Below, in pieces: positions 8,598-16,738 of a stretch of DNA of 55,241 nucleotides (its first letter is position 1; each line of letters begins with the position of its first letter). Origin of the DNA: Sphingomonadales bacterium (GTDB lineage: Bacteria; Pseudomonadota; Alphaproteobacteria; Sphingomonadales; Sphingomonadaceae). The stretch is from NCBI GenBank assembly GCA_027486415.1, contig JAIXPC010000003.1, positions 1 through 55,241 on the forward strand, read 5' to 3'. Below the pieces are notes generated by a model that saw nothing but the letters and a program-made list of their open reading frames with translations, did no database searches and was not told where the DNA came from. A program made the position numbers and the translations under genes.

Positions 8598-9818
8598 GTG
8601 AACCGCGCTCTGGCCTTCATCTTTATCACCGTGTTGATCGATGCCATCGGCTTTGGCGTCGTCATCCCGGTGTTCCCGCAGCTGATCATGCAATTGACCG
8701 GGCGCTCCCTCGCCAGTGCCGCCGAAGTGTCGGGCTGGATCGCGTTTCTCTATGCCAGCGTGCAGTTCCTGATGGGCCCGGTGATCGGCGGGCTGTCCGA
8801 CCGCTTTGGCCGTCGCCCCGTGCTGTTGGCCAGCCTTGCCGCCTTTTCCATCGATTATCTGGTGATGGCCTTTGCGCCGACCCTTTGGTGGCTGGTGGCG
8901 GCGCGCGTCGTCGCTGGCATCACGGGGGCCACCTTCCCGACGGCCTATGCCTATATCGCCGATGTCACCCCGCCTGAAAAGCGTGGCGCGAATTTCGGTG
9001 TGATCGGCATGGCGTTCGGCTTTGGCTTCATCATCGGGCCGGCGCTGGGCGGCTTCGTCGCTGGTTTCGGCCATGAAGTGCCATTCCTGGTTTCGGCTGG
9101 CCTTGCCATGGCCAATTTCCTCTATGGCCTGTTCGTGCTGCCGGAATCGCTGCCGCCGGAAAGCCGCCGCCCCTTTGAATGGCGCCGCGCCAACCCGGTG
9201 GGCGCGCTCGTCCGCCTGAAATCGGCACATCCGGTGGTGCTGATGCTGGCCGCGACCGTGTTCGTGTGGACCCTGTCCTACCAGTCACTCTATTCGATCT
9301 GGTCCTATCACGGCCAGCAGCGCTATGGCTGGACGCCCGAACAGGTCGGCTGGAGCCTGGCCGCTGTCGGCGTGACCGGCGCCATCGTGCAGGGCTTTCT
9401 GGGCCGCAAGCTGATCCCGCGCTTTGGCCAGCGCAACATCATCATCGTCGGGCTGCTGTCGGCCGTCGCCGGCTATTCCACCTATGCGTTGGCCGATGCC
9501 GGCTGGACGGTCTATCTCGGCATCGCGGTATCCGCCTGCCAGGGTCTGGTGTTCCCGTGCTTGCAGGGGCTGATGTCGGCGGAGGTCGGGCCCACCGAGC
9601 AGGGCGAACTGCAGGGCGCTGTCGCCTCGATCCAGAGCCTGTCGGCCATTGTCGGCCCGCCACTGATGACAACGGTGTTCGCGCGCTTTTCGGCCGCCGA
9701 TGCGCCCGTCTATGCGCCGGGCGCACCGTTCATGGTGTCGCTGATCTTCGTCGCGGTGACCGCGGTGATGTTCTTCCGCGCCAATGCCGGGCGGCGACGG
9801 GTGGCGGCTGCCGAATAG
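8598..9818 (+). CDS. MFS transporter, TCR/Tet-type drug:H+ antiporter
   Basis: 406-aa protein with 12 predicted membrane helices. The cytoplasmic loop after helix 2 carries motif A, GGLSDRFGRRPVLL (~residues 65-78), and helix 5 contains the antiporter region GFGFIIGPALGG (~143-155), both typical of the TetA-like group of the major facilitator superfamily. The sequence resembles chromosomal TetA(P/41)-like exporters of sphingomonads; tetracycline as substrate is not shown. The start is GTG at 8598; no in-frame ATG gives the first helix. It is divergent from the NDUFA12 gene, with 134 bp between, and stops 16 bp before the end of the convergent aminotransferase gene. Confidence 0.9.
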   Translation: MNRALAFIFITVLIDAIGFGVVIPVFPQLIMQLTGRSLASAAEVSGWIAFLYASVQFLMGPVIGGLSDRFGRRPVLLASLAAFSIDYLVMAFAPTLWWLVAARVVAGITGATFPTAYAYIADVTPPEKRGANFGVIGMAFGFGFIIGPALGGFVAGFGHEVPFLVSAGLAMANFLYGLFVLPESLPPESRRPFEWRRANPVGALVRLKSAHPVVLMLAATVFVWTLSYQSLYSIWSYHGQQRYGWTPEQVGWSLAAVGVTGAIVQGFLGRKLIPRFGQRNIIIVGLLSAVAGYSTYALADAGWTVYLGIAVSACQGLVFPCLQGLMSAEVGPTEQGELQGAVASIQSLSAIVGPPLMTTVFARFSAADAPVYAPGAPFMVSLIFVAVTAVMFFRANAGRRRVAAAE

Positions 9819-9834
9819 GATCAGGCCGGCAGGA

Positions 9835-10989
9835 TCAGGCCGCCGGGCGCGCCTCGGTCAGCGCGCGGAACCATGGCGTCATGCGCGCAATCGCCTCCTG
9901 CACCAGCGGCGTGTCGACCGCAAAACTGAAGCGCAGGAAGTGGTGGCCTTCGACCGGATCGAAATCGAAGCCCGGCGCCGTCGCCACGCCGGTATCGCGC
10001 AGCAATTGTTCGGCCAGCGCCATTGCATCGCTCGTCAGGTGCGCGACATCGGCCCAGATGTAGAAGGCGCCATCGGGCGGCGCGATCCTGGTCAGCCCCA
10101 TCGCCGGCAGCGCATCCAGCATCAGCTGGCGATTGGCGGCATAGCGGGCGATATGGCCTTCCAGTTCCGCAGTGCAGTCCATCGCGGCCAGCCCGGCGTG
10201 CTGGGAGAGCGTGGGGGCGGTGAGGAACAGGTTGCCCATGCGCGCCCGCGCCGCGTCCAGCAGGTCTTCGGGCGCGACCAGCCAGCCCAGCCGCCAGCCG
10301 ACCATCGAGAAATATTTGGAGAAGCTGTTGACGATGATGGCATCGGGCGCGTGCTCCAGCGCGCTGGCGACGGGGCCGATGAATGACAGGCCGTGGTAAA
10401 TTTCATCGGAGATGATGCGGATGCCACGCTCCCGGCAAACACGGGCGATTGCTGCCATCTCGTCGGCCGGGATGATGGTGCCGGTCGGATTGGCCGGGCT
10501 GGCGATGATGATGCCGGCGGGCGCGGGTTCGATGGCGGCGATGTGGGCGGCGGTGATCTGGTAACGGCTGTCGGGGCCGCAGGCGATCTCCACCGGCTCC
10601 ATCCCCAGCGCGCGGACATTGTTGCGATAGGCGACATAGCCGGGCCGCGCCATGGCGATGCTATCACCAGGGCGGAATGCCGACGTGAGCGCCAGCACCA
10701 GCGCGGGTGACGCACCGCAGGTGAGGATGATGCGTTCGGGCGCGACGCTGACGCCGTGGCGAGTGGCGTAAAGCTGGGCGATCCGGCTTTTCAGTGGCTC
10801 CGATTCCCAATAGCTGCCGGGGTCGCTGGCCAGCACTTCGGCCGCGCGGGCGATGGCGGCAGCAGGCGCGCCGGTTGATGGCTGGCCGAACTCCATGTGG
10901 ATGATGCTGCGCCCTTCCGCCTCCAGCCGGCGCGACAGGCGCGACAGGGCGATGGCGTGGAAGGGCTCAACGGGATCGGGACGGTTCAT
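9835..10989 (-). CDS. PLP-dependent aminotransferase class I/II
   Basis: 384-aa fold-type I aminotransferase. The PLP lysine is K225 in NSFSKYFSMVGWRLGW; SPANPTG (~164-170), DEIYHG (~195) and the C-terminal HHFLRFSF with the carboxylate-binding Arg are all present. It is of the aspartate/aromatic aminotransferase type, but the substrate cannot be read from the sequence; enzymes of this subgroup are often annotated as aspartate or LL-DAP-like aminotransferases. The ATG at 10989 is chosen over an upstream in-frame ATG because homologous N-termini begin shortly before HAIALSRLSRRLEAEG. It is divergent from modA, with an 81-bp promoter gap. Confidence 0.9.
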   Translation of the reverse strand: MNRPDPVEPFHAIALSRLSRRLEAEGRSIIHMEFGQPSTGAPAAAIARAAEVLASDPGSYWESEPLKSRIAQLYATRHGVSVAPERIILTCGASPALVLALTSAFRPGDSIAMARPGYVAYRNNVRALGMEPVEIACGPDSRYQITAAHIAAIEPAPAGIIIASPANPTGTIIPADEMAAIARVCRERGIRIISDEIYHGLSFIGPVASALEHAPDAIIVNSFSKYFSMVGWRLGWLVAPEDLLDAARARMGNLFLTAPTLSQHAGLAAMDCTAELEGHIARYAANRQLMLDALPAMGLTRIAPPDGAFYIWADVAHLTSDAMALAEQLLRDTGVATAPGFDFDPVEGHHFLRFSFAVDTPLVQEAIARMTPWFRALTEARPAA

Positions 10990-11070
10990 GGCCTGCGGCG
11001 ATAGCGGCTTTTGGCCAGCGATGCACCTGCCGCGTTGCATGGCGCCCGGCGCGCTGCCACAACGGCGACG

Positions 11071-11784
11071 ATGATCCGGCTGTTCTTGCTGTTGCTGTGT
11101 CTGGCGTTGCCCGCCCGTGCCGCTCCGCCCGCCCTGGTGGGGGCGGCGGCCGATCTGCGGCTGGTGCTGCCGCCGATGGTGAGTGCCAATTCCGGGGTCA
11201 CCGTCACCTATGGCTCATCCGGGCAAATGGTGCAGCAGGCACTGGGCGGTGCACCCTTCCAGCTGCTGCTGCTGGCCGATGCCAGCCATGCCGAACGGCT
11301 GGCGGCGGCGGTGCCGGGCACGCAGCGTCGCCCCTATGCGCTCGGCCGGCTGGCGCTGGTGGCGCGGCCGGGCAGCGGCATCACCGATCTCGCCAGCCTG
11401 AAGGCGGCGATTGCGGCGGGGCGCATCCGGCACCTCGCCATCGCCAATCCGCAGCACGCCCCCTACGGCGCGGCGGCGCGGGCGGTGCTGGCGGGGCTGG
11501 GCATCGCCGATCGCGCCCCGCTGGTGCTGGGGGAGAATGTCGCGCAGGCGCTGAGTTTCGTCAGCAATGGCGCGGCCGAGGCGGGGCTGGTGGCGCTGTC
11601 ACTGGCGCGGGCTGCGGGCGGCGGATTGCTGGTGGTGCCGGTGCCGCCGGCGCTGCATCCGCCCCTGGTGCAGACGTTGGTGGTGATGCCCGGATCCAGC
11701 AAGGCGGCCCGGGCGCTGGCGGACCGGCTGACCAGCGCCGATGGCCGCAGGATCCTTGCGGCAGCAGGCTTCGGTCTGCCGTGA
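11071..11784 (+). CDS. modA: Molybdate ABC transporter substrate-binding protein
   Basis: 237-aa periplasmic binding protein with a signal peptide (IRLFLLLLCLALPARAAPP) followed by GAAADLRLVLPPM, FQLLLLADASHAERL and YALGRLALVARPGSGI, the usual ModA succession. It captures molybdate (or tungstate) in the periplasm and delivers it to ModBC. modB starts inside its stop codon (GTGA), so translation is coupled. The strong modB and modC neighbours make molybdate the likely ligand, though binding-site residues differ between ModA groups. Confidence 0.92.
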   Translation: MIRLFLLLLCLALPARAAPPALVGAAADLRLVLPPMVSANSGVTVTYGSSGQMVQQALGGAPFQLLLLADASHAERLAAAVPGTQRRPYALGRLALVARPGSGITDLASLKAAIAAGRIRHLAIANPQHAPYGAAARAVLAGLGIADRAPLVLGENVAQALSFVSNGAAEAGLVALSLARAAGGGLLVVPVPPALHPPLVQTLVVMPGSSKAARALADRLTSADGRRILAAAGFGLP

Positions 11785-12458
11785 CGCCTGCGGATCTGAC
11801 GGCGCTGGAACTTTCGCTGCTGCTGGCGGGGGCGACCGTGCTGGTCTTGGTGCCGGTTGGCACGGCAATCGCGCATTGGCTTGCCGTGACACGCTGGCGC
11901 GGGCGACCCGTGGCCGAAGCCCTGCTGTTGCTGCCGCTGCTGCTGCCACCGACCGTGGTGGGATTGGCGCTGCTGGTCGGCATGGGGCCGGACAGCGTGA
12001 TTGGCCGGGCGTGGGCGGAGATCACTGGTGGCCGGCTAGTGTTCAATTTCGCCGGCATCCTGATCGCGTCGGTGCTGGTCAACCTGCCGTTGATGGTGCA
12101 GCCGGCGCAGCGGGCGTTCGAGGCCGTGGGCGATGATCTGCGTGCCGCGGCGGCCAGTTGCGGCCTGTCGCCGGCCCGCGCGTTCCGGCAGGTGGAGCTG
12201 CCGCTGGCGTGGCCGGGACTGGCGACGGGTGCCGTGCTGGCCTTTGCCCACACGCTGGGCGAATTCGGCGTCGTGCTGATGGTGGGGGGCGCCATTCCGG
12301 GGCAGACAGCAACGCTGAGCCTGGCCATCTATGATCGGGTGCAGGCGTTTGACATGGCGGGCGCGGGGCGGCTGGCGCTGGTGTTGCTGGCGATCAGCCT
12401 GGTGGCAATCACGTTGCTGTTCGTGCTCGGGCGCGAGCGGTCTGCAGTCCGTGGCTGA
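11781..12458 (+). CDS. modB: Molybdate ABC transporter permease
   Basis: 225-aa inner-membrane permease with five or six hydrophobic segments and the EAA-type cytoplasmic loop AAAASCGLSPARAFRQVELPL-region (~residues 123-143) that contacts ModC. ALLLLPLLLPPTVVGLALL, and LAFAHTLGEFGVVLMVGG later on, are characteristic ModB segments. The GTG start at 11781 overlaps the modA stop by four bases; the reverse end overlaps modC by eight bases. A much longer frame upstream is the modA shadow. Confidence 0.95.
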   Translation: MTPADLTALELSLLLAGATVLVLVPVGTAIAHWLAVTRWRGRPVAEALLLLPLLLPPTVVGLALLVGMGPDSVIGRAWAEITGGRLVFNFAGILIASVLVNLPLMVQPAQRAFEAVGDDLRAAAASCGLSPARAFRQVELPLAWPGLATGAVLAFAHTLGEFGVVLMVGGAIPGQTATLSLAIYDRVQAFDMAGAGRLALVLLAISLVAITLLFVLGRERSAVRG

Positions 12459-13155
12459 GGGGCTCGACATCTGCCTGACTCGCGCCGGGCCGCTGCTGGT
12501 GGCGGCCGAACTGTCGGTGCCGCCGGGGCAGACGCTGGCGCTGGTCGGCCCATCGGGCGCGGGCAAATCGACGATCCTGAAGGCGGTTGCCGGATTGGTG
12601 CCGGCGCAGGGGCGTGTGGCTGTCGACGGGCTGGATTGGCAGGCGGTGCCGCCGTGGCAGCGGCGCGTGGGCCTGGTGTTGCAGGGGGGCGGCCTGTTTC
12701 CGCACCTGGATGCCTTGGCCAACGTCATGATTGCACAAGGCCGTCCGGACCGTGAGAGCGCACTGGCCTTGCTGGCAGCGATGCAGATGGAGGGTGACGT
12801 CGTCCGTCGCCGGCCGGCGCAGCTTTCGGGCGGGGAGCAGATGCGGGTCGCGCTGGCGCGGGCTCTGGCGCGTGAACCGCAGGTGCTGCTGCTCGATGAG
12901 CCCTTCGCCGCCGTCGATCCGCCGGTGCGCCGCGCCCTGGTCGCGCTGGTCGGCGATGTGCGCCGCCGCAGCCGCGCGCCGATGGTGATTGTCACCCACG
13001 ATCTCGCCGAAGCTGCCGGCATTGCCGACAGCTGTGCCTTCATCGTCGATGGCCGCATTGTCGAACAGGGCCGCGCTGCGGCTGTGCTTGCCGACCCGGC
13101 GAGCCGGCTCAATCGCTGGGTTCAGGGTGAAAGGGCCACCGCCAGCACGATGTAA
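12451..13155 (+). CDS. modC: Molybdate ABC transporter ATP-binding protein (no TOBE domain)
   Basis: 234-aa ABC ATPase with Walker A GPSGAGKST (~residues 34-42), Q-loop LVLQGGGLFPHL, signature LSGGEQMRVALARAL (~125), Walker B VLLLDEPFAAVD (~147) and H-loop VTHD. The usual ModC is about 350 aa with a C-terminal molybdate-binding TOBE domain; here the protein ends ~35 residues after the H-loop, so the regulatory domain is missing. The GTG start at 12451 lies inside modB. The last 34 bp overlap the convergent YqaA-like gene. Confidence 0.92.
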   Translation: MAEGLDICLTRAGPLLVAAELSVPPGQTLALVGPSGAGKSTILKAVAGLVPAQGRVAVDGLDWQAVPPWQRRVGLVLQGGGLFPHLDALANVMIAQGRPDRESALALLAAMQMEGDVVRRRPAQLSGGEQMRVALARALAREPQVLLLDEPFAAVDPPVRRALVALVGDVRRRSRAPMVIVTHDLAEAAGIADSCAFIVDGRIVEQGRAAAVLADPASRLNRWVQGERATASTM

Positions 13156-13559
13156 CGTCCGGCCTTGGCCAGGGTCACCAGCGTCAGGAACAGCGGAACC
13201 GGCGTGCGCGCCGCGCCGGCCAGAACGGTGAAGCCATCGCCCACCACGGGCAGCCAGCTTGCCAGCAGGCTCCAGACACCGAAACGATTGAACCAGGCGG
13301 CGCTGCGTTCCCAGCCGCTTGCCGAAAGCGGAAACCAGCGGCGATGGCGGAAGCGTTCGGCGCTGCGGCCCAGGACATAATTGATGATGGCACCGGCGAC
13401 ATTGCCGATGGTCGCGACAAGGACGAGCAGCCACGCCGGTTGCCTGGCGGCGACCACCAGCGCGGCAAGCACGATTTCGGATTGGGCCGGCAGAATGGAG
13501 CCGGCAAGCAGAGCACTGGTGAACAGGCCGGTCAATGCCGGGATGTCACCAGAAATCAC
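13122..13559 (-). CDS. YqaA/DedA-family small membrane protein
   Basis: 145-aa protein with about four hydrophobic segments. ATIGNVAGAIINYVLGR and FNRFGVWSLLASWLPVVGDG are typical of the YqaA branch of the DedA/SNARE-associated (VTT) superfamily, inner-membrane proteins linked to lipid flipping and membrane homeostasis. The start is GTG at 13559, only 18 bp after the 3' end of tRNA-Ser on the same strand, so the gene may be read through from the tRNA promoter. The 3' end overlaps the convergent modC by 34 bp. Exact transport role is not shown. Confidence 0.87.
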   Translation of the reverse strand: MISGDIPALTGLFTSALLAGSILPAQSEIVLAALVVAARQPAWLLVLVATIGNVAGAIINYVLGRSAERFRHRRWFPLSASGWERSAAWFNRFGVWSLLASWLPVVGDGFTVLAGAARTPVPLFLTLVTLAKAGRYIVLAVALSP

Positions 13560-13577
13560 TGTGTTCTCTCTCGTTAG

Positions 13578-13669
13578 TGGCGGAGTCGGAGGGATTCGAA
13601 CCCTCGGATCCAGTTACCCAGATCGGCAGTTTAGCAAACTACTGGTTTCAGCCACTCACCCACGACTCC
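13578..13669 (-). tRNA. tRNA-Ser (anticodon GCU)
   Basis: A 92-nt class II tRNA read on the minus strand. The 7-bp acceptor stem GGAGTCG/CGACTCC, discriminator G and an encoded CCA (complement of 13578-13580) are present. The anticodon stem GTAGT/ACTGC closes the loop TTGCTAA with anticodon GCT, and a long variable arm follows, as expected for serine. The T-arm GAGGGTTCGAATCCCTC is perfect. It decodes AGC/AGU. Confidence 0.97.
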
Positions 13670-13755
13670 GAGCGAGAGCGCGGCTATAGCCACCCACCCA
13701 GCCGCTTGGCAACAGGCTTTCGCGGTTGACGACGGCATGGCGTGGTTGCCATTGC

Positions 13756-13786
13756 GCCTGAACCGTCGCTCAGCCGCGGTTCAGGC
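13756..13786. repeat. 10-bp inverted repeat upstream of DUF1134 gene
   Basis: GCCTGAACCG at 13756-13765 is repeated in perfect inverted form at 13777-13786 with an 11-nt loop. It lies between the tRNA-Ser promoter side and the DUF1134 start (13835). There is no T-run, so it does not look like an intrinsic terminator; it could be an operator or an mRNA leader hairpin. Confidence 0.6.
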
Positions 13787-13834
13787 ATGGCGGGCCACGG
13801 ACAATCCGGCATGCAGACGTCAAGGGAACAGGCA

Positions 13835-14479
13835 ATGAGGCACATGAGGGTCAAGGTGATGATGGCGGCAGTGCTGGCGGCAACGCCGGTGCTGGCGCAG
13901 GATGCCCAGCCTGCAGCCCAACCCGCGACCCCGCCCGCCGCGACGGCAGCCCCTGCGCCCGCCGGGGAGACGCCGCCGCCCACGCCAGCCACGCCTGCCA
14001 CTTATGCCGAAGATGATGTGCTGGGGGCCGCTGAAGGCGTGTTCGGCAAGGGGGCCGAAGGCCTGGCAGAGATCGTGCGGAAAACCTTCAAGGATCGTGG
14101 CCAGCCCAACGCTTACATCGTCGGGCGCGAGGCTGGCGGCGCTTTCGTCGTTGGCGTTCGTTACGGTTCGGGCACGCTGTTCCACAAGGTGGAAGGCGAG
14201 CAGAAGGTGCACTGGACGGGGCCGAGTGTGGGCTTTGACATCGGCGGCGATGGATCGAAGGTGTTCGCGCTGGTCTATAACCTCAACGACACCGAGGACT
14301 TGTTCAACCGTTACCCGGCAGCCGAGGGCAAGGCCTATCTGATCGGCGGCTTCACGGCCAATTATCTGCAGCGCAAGAACGTGGTGATCGTGCCGATCAA
14401 GCTGGGCGTGGGCTGGCGGCTGGGCCTGAACGCCGGTTACATGCGCTTTTCGAAGAAGGGCCGCGTGCTGCCCTTCTGA
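13835..14479 (+). CDS. DUF1134 (EipA-like) envelope protein
   Basis: 214-aa exported protein: signal peptide (~residues 1-20, ending PVLA), a low-complexity Pro/Ala/Thr linker (~21-55), then a DUF1134 domain with GAAEGVFGKGAEGLAEIV, GREAGGAFVVGVRYGSG, GPSVGFDIGGDGSK and NYLQRKNVVIVPIKLGVGWRLG. The family includes EipA of Brucella, a periplasmic protein needed for envelope integrity; Caulobacter has a homologue. The ATG at 13835 is preceded by AGGGAA and gives a good signal peptide, so the longer upstream starts (13742, 13811) are less likely. Confidence 0.9.
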   Translation: MRHMRVKVMMAAVLAATPVLAQDAQPAAQPATPPAATAAPAPAGETPPPTPATPATYAEDDVLGAAEGVFGKGAEGLAEIVRKTFKDRGQPNAYIVGREAGGAFVVGVRYGSGTLFHKVEGEQKVHWTGPSVGFDIGGDGSKVFALVYNLNDTEDLFNRYPAAEGKAYLIGGFTANYLQRKNVVIVPIKLGVGWRLGLNAGYMRFSKKGRVLPF

Positions 14480-14495
14480 TCAGTCCCCCTTCTGA

Positions 14496-14762
14496 TCAAT
14501 CGAGGATGCCGACCGCCAGTTCGGCCCACACGGCAAGTCCGGTCAGCACCGCCAGGCCGCCTGCGATGATGCGCGTTCGGCCCTGCAGACGCGCCGCGAT
14601 TTCCAGTCCCAGCCCGATGCCGCCGATGATCAGCGCTGCGGCAATGAAATCGCCCGGCCCCCAGTTCATCTCGCTGGTGACCTGCATGGCGATGGCGGGC
14701 ACCAGCAGCAGGCCGGCAGCCAGGCTCCAGCCGGCCTTGCGGATCGTGGGGGCAGTCAGCAT
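14496..14762 (-). CDS. Small hypothetical membrane protein
   Basis: 88-aa protein starting at the ATG at 14762, with a short N-terminus and three hydrophobic stretches (~12-26, ~37-54, ~66-86). Segments include NWGPGDFIAAALIIGGIGLGLE. I do not recognise a named family; similar short three-helix proteins of unknown function are common in Sphingomonadales. It is 50 bp downstream of the hydroxyacid dehydrogenase gene on the other side of the junction (14813) and convergent with the DUF1134 gene (16-bp gap). Confidence 0.65.
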   Translation of the reverse strand: MLTAPTIRKAGWSLAAGLLLVPAIAMQVTSEMNWGPGDFIAAALIIGGIGLGLEIAARLQGRTRIIAGGLAVLTGLAVWAELAVGILD

Positions 14763-14812
14763 CGCGTCGTCTTTCACTGTGTGTTGCCTGTATAATGCAG
14801 CAACGCGCCGCC

Positions 14813-15757
14813 TCAGGCAATCGCCCCCAGCAGCGGCTCGCCCGTGCCCAGCCGGCGGATGTTTTCCACCAGCCGTTCCATGATGCGGCGGTTGATGTCC
14901 GGATTGCTCCACGACACGTGCGGTGTGATCCGGCAGCGCGGATGGCCCTGCAGCGGGTGGCCGGGCGGCAGCGGTTCCGGATCGGTGACGTCAAGGCTGG
15001 CCCATAGCCGGCCCTTGTTCAGCTCGGCCAGCAGGGCATCTTGGTCGATCAGGCCGCCACGACCGACGTTGACGATGTGGGCGTTGGCCTTCATCCGCGC
15101 CAGCCGTTCTGCATTAAGCAGATGCTGGGTGTCGGGCGTGATCGGTGCAGCCAGCACCAGGTGATCGGCACGTGCCACCACCTCATCCAGCGGCGCGACC
15201 CGGATCCACGGATCAGGAGACGGCGCGTCACTGGCGCGCGAGGCAATGATTTCCATGCCAAACGCGTGGGCATATTTGCCCACCTGCCGGGCGATATTGC
15301 CCAGGCCCACCAGGCCCAGGGTGCGCCCGTGCAGCGATCCCAGCGGTTCGGCGATGAAGTCGCCGCGCTCCGGCCAGTCCTGGCCGGGCTGCAGCGTGAT
15401 GGCGGCCAGTTTCTTGATGTGCGCCAGCATCACCGCCAGCGCATATTCGGCGATGGGGATCGCGGTGGTGCCAGAGGCACTTGCCACCTTTGGCGCCTCC
15501 CACAGCCACGGCGGATAGTCATCGGCCCCGGCGCTGGCCAGTTGCACCAGCTTGACCTGCCCCGGCCAGCCGGCGGGGCGTGGCGCATCGGCGGCGCCGG
15601 CGCGATCATGGCCTTCGCCGTGCAGCACGAACAGCACATCGACATCGGTGGGCAGCGCCCAGCGTTGTTCGATGGGGATATGCCGGGCATGGGTGATGCC
15701 GGGCAGGCCGGCCAGCATCGCCGACATCGGCGGGGCAAACTGGTGGGCAACGCGCAT
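14813..15757 (-). CDS. D-2-hydroxyacid dehydrogenase, NAD(P)-dependent
   Basis: 314-aa member of the D-isomer-specific 2-hydroxyacid dehydrogenase family. The Rossmann motif is [13 protein letters not shown] (~residues 147-159); the catalytic triad is represented by Arg in NVGRGGLID (~226), Glu in DVTDPEPLP (~253) and His in RITPHVSWS (~279). It probably reduces a 2-oxoacid such as glyoxylate, hydroxypyruvate or phenylpyruvate; the substrate is not evident. The ATG at 15757 is preceded by GGGAGGA. The gene is divergent from the ferredoxin gene across 85 bp. Confidence 0.92.
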   Translation of the reverse strand: MRVAHQFAPPMSAMLAGLPGITHARHIPIEQRWALPTDVDVLFVLHGEGHDRAGAADAPRPAGWPGQVKLVQLASAGADDYPPWLWEAPKVASASGTTAIPIAEYALAVMLAHIKKLAAITLQPGQDWPERGDFIAEPLGSLHGRTLGLVGLGNIARQVGKYAHAFGMEIIASRASDAPSPDPWIRVAPLDEVVARADHLVLAAPITPDTQHLLNAERLARMKANAHIVNVGRGGLIDQDALLAELNKGRLWASLDVTDPEPLPPGHPLQGHPRCRITPHVSWSNPDINRRIMERLVENIRRLGTGEPLLGAIA

Positions 15758-15842
15758 CTTGTCCTCCCTTTTGCCTTCCCCTAGCCGGATGCGGCCCGTC
15801 CCGCTACAGGGCGGCGGAGCAATCGCCAGCCAAGAGGACGAC

Positions 15843-16160
15843 ATGGCCAGCATCACCGTGATCACCCGCGACGGACAACGCCACCAACTGCCCGCCACCC
15901 AGGGCATGAGCGTGATGGAAATCATCAAGGATGCCGGCATTTCGGAATTGCTGGCACTGTGCGGCGGCTGCTGTTCGTGCGCCACCTGCCATGTGCACGT
16001 GGCCGAAGGCGACATGGCGCGCGCTGGCACGGCGTCGGCTGACGAGGCTGATCTGCTCGATTCGTCAGATCACAATCGCGCCAACAGCCGGCTTTCGTGC
16101 CAGATTCCGTTCACGGCGGCGCTTGACGGTCTGACCGTCACCATCGCGCCGGAAGATTGA
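15843..16160 (+). CDS. 2Fe-2S ferredoxin, adrenodoxin type
   Basis: 105-aa ferredoxin with the adrenodoxin-type cluster ligands C-x5-C-x2-C in [15 protein letters not shown] (~residues 40-49) and the fourth Cys in RLSCQIPF (~86). Two further Cys lie inside the binding loop, so the loop reads unusually Cys-rich. Such ferredoxins feed electrons to P450 enzymes or Rieske oxygenases; a P450 gene lies at 47967-49274 of this window, but nothing in the sequence ties the two together. The ATG at 15843 follows an AGAGGA ribosome site. Confidence 0.92.
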   Translation: MASITVITRDGQRHQLPATQGMSVMEIIKDAGISELLALCGGCCSCATCHVHVAEGDMARAGTASADEADLLDSSDHNRANSRLSCQIPFTAALDGLTVTIAPED

Positions 16161-16738
16161 TTGCGCCGGTGCGGCTGATCCTCGCCTCCGCCAGCCCGCG
16201 CCGGCTGGATCTGCTGGCGCGGCTGGGGATCGTGCCGGATGCGGTGGACGCCGCCGACATTGATGAAACTGCGGGTGCCGGCGAACTGCCGCGCGCCCAT
16301 GCCGCCCGGCTGGCGCGGGAGAAGGCGCAGGCGGTCGCCGCACGCCATCCCGGCGCGGTGGTGATGGGGGCGGATACGGTGGTTGCCGCCGGCCGGCGCA
16401 TTTTGCCCAAGGCCGAGGATGAGGCGACGGCGCGGGCCTGCCTTGCTTTGCTGTCGGGTCGGCGCCACCGGGTGATGACAGCGGTCGCGCTGATCGACGC
16501 AGATGGCCATGTGCGGGAACGCACCAGCGAATCGATCGTGACCTTCCAGCGGCTGACGCCGACCGATATCGACTGGCTGATCGGCCGTGGCGACTGGAAT
16601 GGCAAGGCTGGCGGCTATGCCATCCAGGGCGCTGCCGAAGCCTATGTGCGGGCGCTGTCGGGCAGTTTTTCGGGGGTCGTCGGCCTGCCGTTGAATGAAA
16701 CGCGACTGCTGCTGGCGGCGGCCGGCTGGCGGCAATGA
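16157..16738 (+). CDS. maf: Maf-family nucleotide pyrophosphatase
   Basis: 193-aa Maf/YhdE-type protein hydrolysing non-canonical or modified NTPs such as dTTP/UTP to monophosphates. Motifs: [13 protein letters not shown] at the N-terminus, [17 protein letters not shown] (~70-86), [12 protein letters not shown] and [14 protein letters not shown]. The TTG at 16157 overlaps the ferredoxin stop as TTGA, the same arrangement as gspL in this window; an in-frame GTG at 16169 would give the N-terminus VRLILASAS and is a real alternative. It is followed by an RNase-like gene with a 4-bp overlap. Confidence 0.92.
   Translation: MIAPVRLILASASPRRLDLLARLGIVPDAVDAADIDETAGAGELPRAHAARLAREKAQAVAARHPGAVVMGADTVVAAGRRILPKAEDEATARACLALLSGRRHRVMTAVALIDADGHVRERTSESIVTFQRLTPTDIDWLIGRGDWNGKAGGYAIQGAAEAYVRALSGSFSGVVGLPLNETRLLLAAAGWRQ

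Noticed and set aside
16157..16171. Whether maf starts at TTG 16157 or GTG 16169
   Set aside because: Not resolvable from the sequence; the TTG was kept because gspL shows the same TTGA overlap, but this is not treated as a finding.
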